64,000 nucleotides of DNA from Botryosphaeria dothidea (Eukaryota; Ascomycota; Dothideomycetes; Botryosphaeriales; Botryosphaeriaceae): NCBI GenBank assembly GCA_011503125.2, contig WWBZ02000082.1:2976001-3040000 (forward strand). Direction: 5' to 3'. This document shows positions 10,726 through 22,109 of the stretch, in pieces. Under the pieces are notes generated by a model. The model was not told the origin of the DNA and did not search any database. It was given only the letters and a program-made list of their open reading frames with translations. The number at the start of each line of letters is the position of its first letter. Position 1 is the stretch's first letter. A program made the translations under genes and the position numbers.

Positions 10726-11847
10726 ATGGCGCCCAAGGAGCAACATCAGTATATGACTGTCAGCGATCTGAACAATGAGCACTACACCATAGCCGTGGGT
10801 ACCCCAGCCGCCCGTTCCCTCTCCTCATATTGACGACTTGCAGTGGTACTGGCGCCTCATTGCGCTTCTGGCATCATGGATGATACTAGGAGGGTAAGTC
10901 ACTTCACCCATAGTTGTACTGCCGATCCTCGCTCACCAGCCCGGTCGCGTAGTTACCTCATAGTCCCTCCGCTATTCCACGATCGCGCAGAAGATGAGCT
11001 GAGATGCGAGCCACGCATCCTGACAATCTTCGTCGTCGCTCTCCTCGTCGCGGGATACTCTTTCACTGCTCTCCTGTGCTTCGCCGTCAAGTCGATGATC
11101 TTCCAGTCCGAGTCTATCTTTCTGCCGGCCCTGGCTTCCTCAGCCCTTGGTCTTCTTACTGTACTCTACAATTGGCTTGCCTATACGCATTTCCAATGGA
11201 ACCGCGCATCCATCATCGCCATCGCCTTGTCCAGCGGCATGACGATGATATACGGCATCTTTCTGATCCACACTAACCGCCGCATCACGCGCTTGCGCAC
11301 CCACCTGAGCTCCCGCTCGCACAACATGTGGCAGCACAACAGCACGTATTACGAGAACTGGATCGCCAACATGTTCCCCAGTGTCAAGCGTGTCTCGCCT
11401 TACTATTCCACTCCTCCCGATCAATACAACATGCCGCCCACCGACGACGATCTCGTCAACCAGCAGATGGCCATGCTCCTAATGAACAAGGACCCTGGCC
11501 CCTCACCTGATGCTAGTCAGAGCACTTTCCGTATCCAACTGCCCATCGGCGAAGAATCCGATGGCGAGAACAGCCCAAATGCTCGTCGCAATCGCTCTGT
11601 GAGAAGCCCGCCTCGGACTTTGCATGAGTATTACGCCGCGACAAGGACAAGAAGCGGTAGCCACAACCAGCCTCAACCTCAACCTCAGCCTCTGCCTCTG
11701 CCTCTGCCTCAGCCTCAGTCTCAGCCTCTGCCCCAATCATCAAACGATGGAAGAAGAGGGAGGACAGATGCTAGAACCGGCGGTGGTGAGGTGAGAGCGA
11801 AGAGCAGAGAGGAACGCCGACAAGAGATCGAGTTAGGCTTTCGCTAA
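10726..11847 (+). CDS. Four-helix membrane protein with a long disordered tail
   Basis: Three exons: 10726..10794, 10844..10893, 10953..11847, giving 337 residues. The two first exons are short (69 and 50 nt). The introns are GTGGGT..TTGCAG (49 nt) and GTAAGT..GCGTAG (59 nt), and joining them creates a full helix WYWRLIALLASWMILGG that no single open frame shows. Three more helices follow: ILTIFVVALLVAGYSFTALL, FLPALASSALGLLTVLYNWL and IIAIALSSGMTMIYGIFLIH. The tail after residue 130 or so is hydrophilic and ends with a run of Gln-Pro and Leu-Pro dipeptides coded by a hexamer repeat, then a charged terminus. The start MAPKEQHQYMTVSDL is in frame with exon 1. I do not recognise the family. Confidence 0.75.
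11670..11736 (+). repeat. CCTCAR/CCTCTG hexamer repeat in coding sequence
   Basis: Successive CCTCAA, CCTCAG and CCTCTG hexamers encode alternating Pro-Gln and Pro-Leu in the tail of the four-helix membrane protein. Confidence 0.8.
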
Positions 11848-12877
11848 GGGGTCGAACTGATACGTACGGTCGAGCCATTTTTCACGGATTGAATGGAGTT
11901 TATGTCGGACAAGTTTCTTCGGGGTGGCATTACCTGGTGTTTCTTGGTTGGGATCGGATGAGGTGTTTGGTGCACCATTTTGGTTTTTTTTTCTCCGGTT
12001 CTCGCCAGTTGCCTTTTGGATTTCGTCGCGATTCCGTTTCTTCTGTACAGAGGCATCTTCAGTGTTCAGGGGTTCCATCATCTCTCCAGACTTTACAAAG
12101 GCACACGCGAGCGGTAGAGTCAAGGAGGGGAGAAGCCAATTAGCTTTGCACGCTAAGTAAAAGACTTCTATTGATTAGTAGGATAATTTAACGTATAATT
12201 GCAATTCGCACAATGCTGTTCCTCATAAGTGACTATCCTGTTAGCGCACGTCATCTTCTATGAGAGCAGAATATCCCTCTCCAGGCACCTTTCTCTACTA
12301 CATCGGAATCCCCGACGTCAAACCATCTCCCATCCTCATTTAGTCAAGCGTCTATATACCTTATACGTTCCACAAACCCATCTCCATGGGTTCTGTCTCG
12401 CATCATTTCCCGTCCCGGTTCCTGTTCCTGTTCTTGTCCCGTCGACGCCTTCGCTCTCGCTCTCGGCGCTATGCATGTGCTGTTGTTGCTGCTGCTGCAA
12501 TGCACGAACACAACAGCGTCAATACATAAGAGCGCGTGACCCTCTGTGCATATGTCGTTTTCTCTCTACTTCCTCCACCTTTCTAGCCCTCCTTATTCCG
12601 TCGTCCCAAACCATCACGTCACTTTAAGCAACACAAGACAGGCAGCCAGCCAGCCCTCACCCGTCGTACCCCATAGCAACCGTGTACCTGCATCAGCAAG
12701 CGCAAAAAAAAAAAATACTAAGACTCCAGAACATTAACGCAACAAGAGCCCTAAAAAGTCTCGATCAAGTGCCCAAACGGGTAACCCGACGAACGGGGAC
12801 ACCCTTCCACAAAAGTTCGTGCACAGTGCAGCTCACCGCAACCATTTCTTCTGGGGTGTCTCAGCGTCTGACCAGGA

Positions 12878-12911
<34 letters not shown>

Positions 12912-13716
12912 TCTCGAGCGCGACGGTGCGTCACTTGTTTGTGCGACCGTTTCTGCCTGACGGGTGTGCTTCTTTTGCTGCCTAACGAGTGCACGCTGTT
13001 CGTGCCTTTGCCTGGTTTTTTTCCCCCTTGCCTGCGGTTTTGGCGCGCTGGTTACCTACAGACCGCACGGTCTGTTATGTGGTGACGCGTTTCCCCGTCG
13101 TCGACAACGTCAGCGCCAGCAGCGACTGCGACAAGCGGCAAAGCATCTGATTGGGGATGCTCTCGTAACCCCTTCTGCCATGATCGTCACCGCTGCTTTG
13201 CGTCGATCAGGCTGGCCAAACACCAAGAGAATTGTTGAGATAAAGAGCAATTGCGATGTACCAAACAGCCCTTTTTGCTTCCCGGGATATGCCTCTTTCC
13301 TGCGTCTCCTTCAATCAAAAGCAGAGAAAAATTCCCGACCCTCCTGCTAGATTAAACCACATCTATATGCCTTCCCCTCAGATTACAACTGGGAAGGGTA
13401 AACGAAGGGAAGAGGTTTAACGAAAATTTGAAACAGTACGATGCCACAGATCCTGTCCAGTCGAATGTTTCAAAAATGCTCCCCGGTTCCTCGTTGCGCA
13501 GCTCCCATCCCGTATTGCGCGCGCAACTCTCTTTCCTCCACCGTTGAAACCATGCCGTCGCCCTTGGTACTTCCCTCAAAGAAAGGGACATCAGAAGCGA
13601 AAGACTGACAGTCCATGGCTCACAAATCCACTTATTCCCCCCTCCCATCGCCAATCCATCTCCTCTAGACAATCTTCCCCCTCCTCTTTATGCACGGCCG
13701 CTAGTACGACGTGCTA
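11848..13716. other. Intergenic region with a GA microsatellite, no gene seen
   Basis: About 1.9 kb between the convergent membrane-protein and histidine-kinase genes. It contains a purine tract at 12877..12911 (an A run followed by about 13 GA units). Open frames on both strands are short and compositionally biased. It probably includes both 3' untranslated regions. Confidence 0.45.
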
Positions 13717-16700
13717 TCAACTTCGCCTACCATCTCCACTACCTCCTCCCGCTGCCGCCGCCGCCGCCGCCGCCCCCTTCAACATCTGATGCAGCGCCTG
13801 AAACTTGACCGGCTTGGTCAGGAAGAAATTGATCCCACTATTCAGCGCCTCAACACGCGCCGACGCCGACGCCAAGCCCGTCAGAGCGATGACCGTGGTC
13901 GGCCGGACCTCTTCACGCTGCTCGTAGCGCCTGATCTCGCGAGTGGCGGCCATGCCGTCCATGACTGGCATCGTGAGGTCTGCAGATCAATGTCAGTGGT
14001 ATGGAGCGACGGACGGAGTGGGAGGAGAAGGAAGGACAATACCCATCAGTACGTAGTCGAATTGGCCGTTCGCCTGTTTGTACCGCTCGACGGCTTCGAG
14101 CCCGTTCATGGCTTCTTCGTGGTAGAAGTTGTAGCGGCGCATGAAGGCCGTGAGGAGCTGTGTGCACACCTGTGTCAGTGAAACATGTCCATGCCTACGC
14201 AGCTGTCCAGCTCGGCTTGCTTGGGAGTGACCGGTGATTTTGGCTCACTGAAAGATTGATCCGGTTATCTGAGAGATGTCATGTCAGCCAAGCAAAGATG
14301 GGCACGTGTGATTGTGTGGGTGAAAGGCGTACCATCTACCAGCAATATGCGAGTATGGCTGTCGGTCGGTGGCTGCTGTATTGATGTGCTGGTGTCGTAA
14401 CCGCCAACAAGATTTCGCGGTATCATGTTCGTTTCTATGATGCTGCCACGGTCGTCATCGTCAACAAAAATAATGACATCGCTGGAGAAGGACAGACGTA
14501 CAAATTCGACCGTGAGCCCGACCCTGGCTGAGAACTTCCCATATGTGTCGGAATCCAGTTTGGACTTTTCCATTCTCTTGTTGGCGAGTCTACCTCTGGT
14601 GTCAATTTAATCGGGGAGGTCAAGGGTGTGACAGTCAGCGGCATGTGTTTATCTCTGCGTTCCAAACCCTGGCTGAGCGATTCCGCTAGCTTGCGGGGAC
14701 CGCATCTGCGGTTTAGCCGGCTTGTGTCAGACCGAAGCTCGATATATGTCGGTGCTGGGCAATGCGCCCTGGTGATACTTACGGTTGAGTGATGATGTCG
14801 ACGACGAAGTCTCCGTCTTGAAGGCGCGGATCGGCTCGAAGCTTAGCGGTATCGGTGCCATCGAGTGTAATAAACACGATCAACGGCCTTTTCTCTGTTG
14901 AGGTGATAATTCTCAATGTTGCCAGGAACTCCATATCAGGTTCGAGACAGATGATCACATCAGCCGAGATGGCGGTCAAGATGGTCGAGACAACTGCATC
15001 TGCTCCGAACCAACCCTTCAAGGTCCTCGCCAAGGAGATACTAAGTTCGCGGCGGCCTTTCTGTTGTGTGGGGGAAGGGTCCTCCAGACCGTCCGGGCTA
15101 GTTGTCTCAAGAATGCAGACCGGTCGGCCCTTCAACTGAGCGATTTCCAGAGGGAGGAAGCGGTCTTCATCATCACTGTTCGGCGGCTCCTTCGCCACAG
15201 GGACGCTCAGCACGATTTTGATTTCCGTCCCGACCTGGACTTCGCTCTTCAAGTCGATTTTACCCTTCAAGCTATGAACAATCTGATGCACAATGCTCAG
15301 GCCGAGACCAGTTCCCGGCGAGAAAGAATCTTCTTGGGAGAAGGGCTTCCAAAGGCCGCCTCTCAAATATTCGGCCGAAATGCCTTTGCCGGTATCGGTC
15401 ACGACCAGGGTGACTTCAGCATTGTTGGAGTCCTTCTTTGCGTTGAGCTCGGGCTGTCTTGATCGCATGGTGATTCGAATGTATCCAGACTTCGTATATT
15501 TGATGGCATTTCCGACGAGATTCATGATCATTCTCCTCCAGGCCCCAGGTTGCGTTGTCAAGGTCCATCCAGTGCGACGAGGAATATCCAGGATGATGCG
15601 GACAGTCTTTTTGCTAGCCTCGTCCAGATCCCGTGTCTGTTTAGTCACCCCAAGCGGAAACGCAACCTGTGCGTTGCTTGTTTGCGGCCGCTGTCATTGT
15701 CAACATGTTTCTCTTAGCGCTGTAATCGGATATAAAGAGTACTTACTGCCGCACTTCGGCCAGAGATCTGTTCGAGTCTGGAGAACGCTCCTCGATGAGC
15801 CTGACCGGCGAATACAGCTTCAACAACCTCTTCTGCGAGCATCGCCAGGTCGACATCTGTTGTAAGGCTTTCTGGCTCGCTGATCAACCCATCCGAAGGG
15901 TATGGTGACGAATCTTCAGTATCTCGCATACGTTTGCTCAAAGCGTTTGTGGGTAACTTGTTGAAAGTGTTGACCTTGGCGAAGTCAAGGACATGATCGA
16001 TAGTATCCAGCAAAGTCTTTCCGCACATGGCTACTGAGTTTAGCATACCTGCTTGATATGCATCGAGGCGAGTATCTTGCAGAAACTGGACGCCGCCTAA
16101 AATACCGTGCAGCGGACATCTCAGCTCATGTGATATTGATGCCACAAAGGTCGTTTTTGCTCGGTCTGAAGTGATGGCATCTAACCGAGAGAGCTCCATC
16201 ATGATGCTGTTTCCAAAGGCCTGGAGGTATATGAGGTCTACGTCTGGGTACAGAACGCGGTTCGGCTCCGTTGTCCAGCAGAGGCATCCAGCAAACCACC
16301 TGTCGCGCTGGTAATCCCAAAGTGGGAGTACGGCTAAGCTTCTGGCTCGTGGTGCGACTTTGAGGAGCCTTTCAATCATACCACCGGTTTTCGCAATTGG
16401 ATTCATTTTGGTGGTAGTTATGCGATCGTCTTTGCAGTCGATAGCTTTTGAGCTCGGCGCCATTTCAGGTGGACTGTCAGAACCTTGAGATGGGGATACG
16501 TCTCCTGAAGGGGATACGTTGAAAAATGTGGCCAGAGGGGTATCTTCTCAGCAACCTTTTGAGGTCGGATTCTGCGAGGTCCGCGCTATAGGCATCGGGG
16601 TCGTCGTCCAGTGTACCCCCTCCGTCTCTGTGCGAAGCCCCAAGAACCTCACACATCTTTCTTTCCGCGAGATAATCTCCCTCCGAACTGGAGCTCTTTG

Positions 16701-17964
16701 ACTCAAATCCCCAGGGCTGTCCAGGAGGCGAATGATCATCATTCCCACTTGCATGACCCGATGTTCCGCCCGAGGGATTAATGGAGTCTCCAGTCCGTGA
16801 TTCACCAGCGGTCCTTCTGTGGAAAGCATTGATCGCTCCCCCAAAGGTTGCTACTGAAGCATCAAATATCACGCAGCCGCAAAGGTCTATGCTCTCGCGC
16901 ATGATGTTTGCAGCCCGTGAGAACATGCTCTTTGATCCTGATGGCAACATAGTCTCTTGAAGGCTTACTGTTGATCTCTTGCGTGACGGGGGACTGGCGG
17001 TGCTCAAAACTCGCGGTCTCTTCTTGTTTTTCGGGCTAGGATTCCTCTCTACAGAGGTTGTCGAGTCTTCTGTCTTTTGGGCTGCAATGTCCGGAGAACT
17101 GCTGACTGCAGAAGCACTCTCAGCTGGGTCGTGACCGGGTGTCTGATGCAATGTAGTGCTCTGTCCTGTAGAGGCCTGTTGATGATCGAGCAAATGGATG
17201 GACGGTTCACCTGTAACGAATGACGTTAGACCATGGAGCATCTGCTCGTATCTCCGATGGCCTTCCTTGGCCTTGCTGGTCTCGAGGTACGTCATGACCG
17301 TCGTCGCAATGCCTTGAAATGCGAGCAATTGCTCTTGCGTGAGGCCGTCCCGAGGTTCATGACCAAAGACGCAGTAAGCCCCGATGATGGCACCCCAAGG
17401 GTTCCGCAAAGGAACACCGGCATAGAATCGAACTCCGGGTTCGCTCCGCACATATGGCCGGTCCCAAAATCGTGGATCGTCAGCGAGGTCATTGATTATT
17501 ACAGCTGGGACGTGGGGATCGGCATTTGAAGGCTCATGAACCATGTCTCCAAGACTGAGCACATGCTCGCAGATGCCTTTACTCCGGGGGATTATGACAC
17601 TGCCAAGCCACAAGTCATCCTCTGGGTCGGGCTCTATGTTTGGAAGCAGCGTGAGCGTCCGGGTTGCCTCGGCCAGAATATACTGGTATCTACCATCCAG
17701 CAGGGAAATTAAGCCGCGATTCACGCCGAGGCGCAAAGCGCCGAGTTGAGCAAAAGCTGTCAAAGCCGTGTCCTTGCAGGCTCTTGGAATGAAGCCTTTC
17801 GGAGGCACAGTGCATCCCGGAGAGTCTTCGACCAGACGAAGTTCGAGAGCGTTGATGGCAGCCTGATAGAATCTACACGTTGCGTTCATAAGCCAACATT
17901 GCGGATTCTAAGATGTGTACTCTTACCTGTATGTTTCCCGGTCGCGCGCTGTATCGCAGTTCAT
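13717..17964 (-). CDS. GAF-domain hybrid histidine kinase with C-terminal receiver
   Basis: Proposed exons, in genome order: 13717..13979, 14043..14157, 14249..14268, 14333..14534, 14594..14705, 14783..15690, 15747..17872, 17927..17964. The 38-nt first exon starts at 17964 with an in-frame stop just upstream and joins to give ARDRETYRFYQAAI, the usual N-terminus of this class. Order of domains: GAF (about residues 40-230), a long Ser-rich linker, HisKA with the phosphoacceptor His in SHELRCPLHG, HATPase with NLVGNAIKYT, DTGKGIS and GTGLGLS, and a receiver with ILLVDDN, the phosphoacceptor Asp in LMDLTMPVMDG, ALTG and KPV. Two places are uncertain. A T5 run (plus strand A5 at 16522..16526) puts the frame out by +1, which no intron explains. 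In the linker before the receiver, a 59-nt intron with an unusual AAG acceptor (14535..14593) is the best way to restore frame. With both, the length is 1260 residues. Confidence 0.85.
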
Positions 17965-19200
17965 CGTTACTTAACTTGAGCACCGGCTCATCGTGAACGC
18001 CAAGCAGGGGCAGAGGCAGGTTGGAGCGGGAAGTCCAGCGATAGTTTGTCGGCAAACCGGAATGCTACGGCTGGCTCGGCGATTGCAGCATGAACGAAAG
18101 ACCGGTATAGATGGCAAAGTGGGATGCACGACATGGGGCGAGTTGATGGACAATGCCAACGAGGCAGTGCTGCATCTTCCGCATCGGCTTAGATAGAAGC
18201 GTTAGGGAATTTCATTTCAAGACATAGTCCAATCAAGGCGAGTGGCTTTCCGGAAAGCGCAACTGGGGCTCGCCAAGGCCTGCAGATTTAGTATTACCAT
18301 CGAGAGGCATGTGGAGATGGTGTCTGACTCCCTGGTTGCCAGAATTCTGGCGATGTGAGCAGCGAGATGGCTGAGCGGCGCATTGGAGACTCGCGGTAGC
18401 AAGGGCTGTGGAGCAAGCGGTCAGAGTACGACTGCTTGCTAAGACTCGAGCAGCAGGGACACCGGAGCGTGCACCGGTTGTCGTGCTGGCCCAAAGGCGC
18501 TGTAAGGGTGATGGGAATTGCACAGATTACCAACAGGGAATGTTTGAAAGAGGGCGCCACGGTGAGGGATCCACATCGGAATTTCCTGTTTCTTGGCTTT
18601 CTCGTGGATCAGGCAGGGCTGCACGGCTTACGCAAACGACAAGCTTTCGCCTTTTCTTTCAAGCGAAGCGTTGGTGGACAGGGTGGCTGAGAGCTGTCTT
18701 AGATACGCACGCACGAAGGAGGAGACGAATCCGGCGGAGGCGAAGTGTCATGTTGACGCGGACGCCCTTGCTGTAGTGTCGTGCAGACTCGATGATCTAG
18801 AAGCTCGGAATGGCCCCGGCGTGCATACTGCGAGACGGTGGGAGTTCTGCCCAGAGGCGGATTCTCTGGAATCGGGGAACGCGAAAGCGAAATGAGCTGG
18901 TTCAGCAGCGAAACACAGAGCTGGCGAGCATTCAGCTGACACGGTGAGCGTGAGCCTGCAGTAGGGGTAAGCTACAATGTCTGCATTGGAATCACGAACA
19001 CCATGTGGGAGCGTAATGCGATGCATTTGCAGAAAGAGGAGAAGCAAGACGGGGTTGGTTGGGTCGGTGGAGAACAAGCAGACGCGCCTTGCCAACGCGT
19101 CGGGCAGGCACCACCGACTCGCAAAACTGGTGGCCGCTCCTGCTAGCCCCCTTCCCCTCTACACTCGGCCCCTCACTACTGCAACATCTGCATCAATTCA
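17965..19200. other. Intergenic region, no gene supported
   Basis: Upstream region of the histidine kinase. Short overlapping frames at 18230..18900 occur on both strands without domain or splice support. Confidence 0.4.
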
Positions 19201-19604
19201 TCAAACTTCATCAACTTTTGTATTGGCGTTAGATTGTCTGACTGTTCTTCCACAGCCGCCATAGGTCTGCCCGCCATCTAGCCTCAACAACTCTTTTCGG
19301 ACGGCGCTCCATCGAACGTCTGCTTCATCCTTCGCGCTGTATACCATTGAACGCTCACGTAGACTTTGAGCGTGATCCGCCTTCATTCGCGCAAGTGCTT
19401 TTCTCGATAGTTGAGCCTGGTAGAGGTGGGACTTCTTGCGCGCCGACGATTGCCTTCTGCGGAGGTCCCTCGAGGATCGCCACCGAGCCGTTGAAAACCA
19501 CGTCTGTGACCACTGTTGTCAGCACCGCTCCCTTCCTTTCCTGACAACTCACAGTTTCTGTCCTTGAGAAGGTTCCCCTTCCCACTCTTCCTGCTGTCTG
19601 ACAT
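19201..19604 (-). CDS. Possible small two-exon gene of unknown function
   Basis: A candidate, not a firm call. Exon 1 is 19553..19604 (MSDSRKSGKG start) and a 49-nt intron 19504..19552 has good GTGAGT and TCACAG sites. Joining them reads DRNYVVFNGSVAILEGPP and on through a smooth sequence that stops at about 19370. A second open segment (YSAKDEADVRWSAVRKELL) continues immediately in the frame one base over and ends at 19201, so a single-base error there would give one protein of about 120 residues; without it the product is about 65 residues. No family is recognised. Consistent splice sites and sensible amino-acid use are the only support. Confidence 0.35.
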
Positions 19605-20735
19605 CGTGCTGTTTGTCTTGGTCCTTTGGGATGTAACTCGTGTCCTTCTGCTGATGCCACCCTCTGTGTAGTCCTTCTTCGTTCTTTCCCCCTGACCACC
19701 CCAGGCTAAGACTGGCCCTCCTTCTTAAGTACCTCAGATGCGTTCTCGATTCCAGATCCAGATCCCCGTCATGTTTACGTCAGTCAGGCCCCACTTGGGC
19801 CTTTGTGCTGTAATCTCCGCGTGCAACCCTGCTATGCATGTCTTCGCCATACTCATCACTACTGGACCGGCTGCTATCCCGCGCGGTCACAGCCATGCTG
19901 GTCTTACGCTTTGAACTGCGAGATTCAACCTGTCAGCAAACAGGAACTTTGTGGTTGAGCCCGAGAGGCCGGCCTGAGCTGAAACCTCCGTCAAGATAAA
20001 CCGGTCCCTCTCAACGAGTCACTGCCGACCTACCAAAACTTGCGAAATATTGTCTCTTGTGCAGGTAAGCATTCGATCGTCTTTCCTAATTTGATACCCA
20101 TAAACTAATAGCAATAACTATCTCTTTGAGGCTGAATGCACATCAATAAATCCGGCCATTGCAACTATGTCCGAGCCATCCCCGTTCTTCGTGTTCTTGG
20201 ATGTACATACTTATACGGGGAAAGATATTTGTTTCCGATCTTGTTACTGCCCTCAAATACTTCACAGGCTATATCATCAGCCGCCAGAAAGAAAGCACTG
20301 TTGAATACAAATAGTCCAAGCATGCGACTCGATGTGAATTTCACGCTGGGGCGAATTACGCATGCCACATCGACTAACAGCGTCTGCCGCCATGCTTCGA
20401 GCTGGAGATTTCCATATTGTTCCACAAGTGTGGGCTCTCGATACTGGATATCTCGCAAAAGAAAAACAAGTACCAACGAAAAAAAAAGGAAGAGTCAAAA
20501 CAATCTGATATGAGGAGTGGTTGCACTTCTGTCCGGCTCTTTCCATCTCGGATCATACGGTCGAGAAGTCGCTGCTCAGGGTCCTGATCATCATTTTTGA
20601 CTAGTGACCAACAGACCTTGGTTTGACTCTTCAATTTTGACTACAGCTTTAGTATTTTAAGTCGAGTATCCTTGACTCTCAGAGTCTTCAATGTTTCACG
20701 GAAAAGTCTCTACATCCAACGATTTAGTATACATC
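19605..20735. other. Intergenic region, no gene supported
   Basis: Promoter-side spacer ahead of the zinc-knuckle gene. The one longer open frame, 20136..20513, is opposed by equally long frames on the other strand and has no recognisable motif. Confidence 0.4.
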
Positions 20736-21800
20736 ATGTCGGACTCCCCGTTCACGGCGCCGCAGACGCAGCGCACATCATCTGTGCCTCAGGACCAGCA
20801 AGAACAGCAGGTACAGGAACCACGACCTCGACTGTCCGACGACATCCGCAATGATTTTGTGCACCCTCAAAACGTACCGGCCCATCAGGCAAACTTTTAC
20901 TCGAACCAAGCACCGATAACGTTCCTCGTTCAGGGCCAAACAACTTATTTCAACTACCCTGCCACCCAGCAACCTCCTTATCCCTCTCAGCTGGCCTATC
21001 TGGGAGCAGGCAGCATGGAGTCGTTTCACCAGCGAGAATACTACCCCCAGGACCACTTTGAACAACAAGATCACTATCCACAACGAGTCCACTATCCACA
21101 AAATGGATTCTATCCGCAACAAGGCTACTATCCACCACCGGCCTACTCCACATACCCGCCGCCGATGCCGCAGCAGGTTGTCGCTTCACGACCGGTCGCC
21201 GTCCCGCCCAACTGGCGGCCGCGCCAGCCGGGCGAGCGCTCCCGCGCCGAGCCCGGCAGGCGCATCCCCGAGTGGGAGTACGAGCGGCGCAAGATGGAGA
21301 ACCGCTGCCTCGTCTGCGGCAGAGGCGGCCACTGGGCGCGGCTCTGCCCGTACGACCTCGCCAAGAGGTGGCGCGAATGGGAGAACTTGTGCGCGGCGAA
21401 CGCGGTGCAGCAGAATGCCGTCCGTGGCGACAACGATGGCACGGGCGATTGCGCTGGCTACCAGGAACCGCGGGATGCCCGGCCGCCGCCGCCGGCCCGT
21501 CAGTTGAATGTGGAGGCCCCGCCGTTCGTCCACGTCGAGCACAATGGAAAGGTCGCGCTGGACGAGACTGCCAAACCGAATGGAGCCGTCGAACCGACCG
21601 AGGGGCTACAGAACCGTGCGCGTGGTGACAGCAATGGCAGCAACGAGGACGATGATGAGGAGGGGTCAAAGATCCCGTGGATGCGCTACCAGGCGAACGC
21701 AGATCCCCAGCTGAATGACACCGTTAAGCAGAATGGAACTTCCGGGTTGGATGGAATTGTAGAGCAGAACGAAATCACCGAACAAATCGAGGAGCAGTGA
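20736..21800 (+). CDS. CCHC zinc-knuckle protein with Pro/Gln/Tyr-rich N-terminus
   Basis: A single frame; I prefer the start at 20736 (MSDSPFTAPQ), giving 354 residues, over the codon 15 residues upstream. Residues 1-150 are low-complexity with Gln, Pro and Tyr, including repeats of the type HYPQ, FYPQQGYYPPP. A basic segment leads to one zinc knuckle at about residues 191-205: CLVCGRGGHWARLCP, which fits C-x2-C-x4-H-x4-C. Such knuckles usually bind single-stranded nucleic acid. After the knuckle is an aromatic helix (RWREWENLCAANAV), followed by an acidic tail in which short units of the form xNG recur (HNGK, PNGA, SNGS, QNGT). This looks like an RNA-associated, aggregation-prone protein, but the exact role is unknown. 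A degraded retroelement Gag is possible but nothing around it resembles a retroelement. Confidence 0.7.
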   Translation: MSDSPFTAPQTQRTSSVPQDQQEQQVQEPRPRLSDDIRNDFVHPQNVPAHQANFYSNQAPITFLVQGQTTYFNYPATQQPPYPSQLAYLGAGSMESFHQREYYPQDHFEQQDHYPQRVHYPQNGFYPQQGYYPPPAYSTYPPPMPQQVVASRPVAVPPNWRPRQPGERSRAEPGRRIPEWEYERRKMENRCLVCGRGGHWARLCPYDLAKRWREWENLCAANAVQQNAVRGDNDGTGDCAGYQEPRDARPPPPARQLNVEAPPFVHVEHNGKVALDETAKPNGAVEPTEGLQNRARGDSNGSNEDDDEEGSKIPWMRYQANADPQLNDTVKQNGTSGLDGIVEQNEITEQIEEQ

Positions 21801-22109
21801 GGAGTCAGCAAAATTGGTGGATGGATTGTTTTGGCAGTGTCCAATTTGGGACTGTACTGTTGGCGTTGGGGGATTGTCCATTTTTTTGAGAGGCCATTTG
21901 TTCTTACGATGATTATTTGGTCTTTGGAGTATTTCTGTTCTTTGTATATCAAAACTCCGATCCTCTAGATTGAATTCACAATGATTCTATTATCACACCG
22001 ATCTTTATGGATTCTATCCTGTATTCTAAACCCACGCTCTTACAGCTCCGTGGACATTCTGCTTCAGAATCAGCTATTGGGCCGAAGGACTGGCAGGCCA
22101 CGGACAACA
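21801..22109. other. Convergent spacer
   Basis: About 310 bases between two converging genes; AT-rich and without coding signs, so probably both 3' untranslated regions. Confidence 0.45.

Noticed and set aside
9813..10778. 321-residue plus-strand open frame
   Set aside because: It lies in a C/T-rich leader where frames are open in several phases on both strands; composition is Pro/Ser/Arg-biased and no motif is seen.
11833..12123. 96-residue minus-strand frame after the membrane-protein gene
   Set aside because: Overlaps the end of the coding gene in antisense and has no recognisable motif; probably in the 3' untranslated region.
20136..20513. 125-residue plus-strand frame
   Set aside because: Opposed by frames of similar length on the minus strand; no domain, no conserved-looking segment.
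21000..21670. Minus-strand frame of 239 residues opposite the zinc-knuckle gene
   Set aside because: Arg/Ala/Ser shadow of the plus-strand coding sequence; the zinc knuckle and splice-free frame support the plus strand.
20736..21800. Zinc-knuckle protein as a retroelement Gag
   Set aside because: No reverse transcriptase, protease, LTRs or target duplication nearby.
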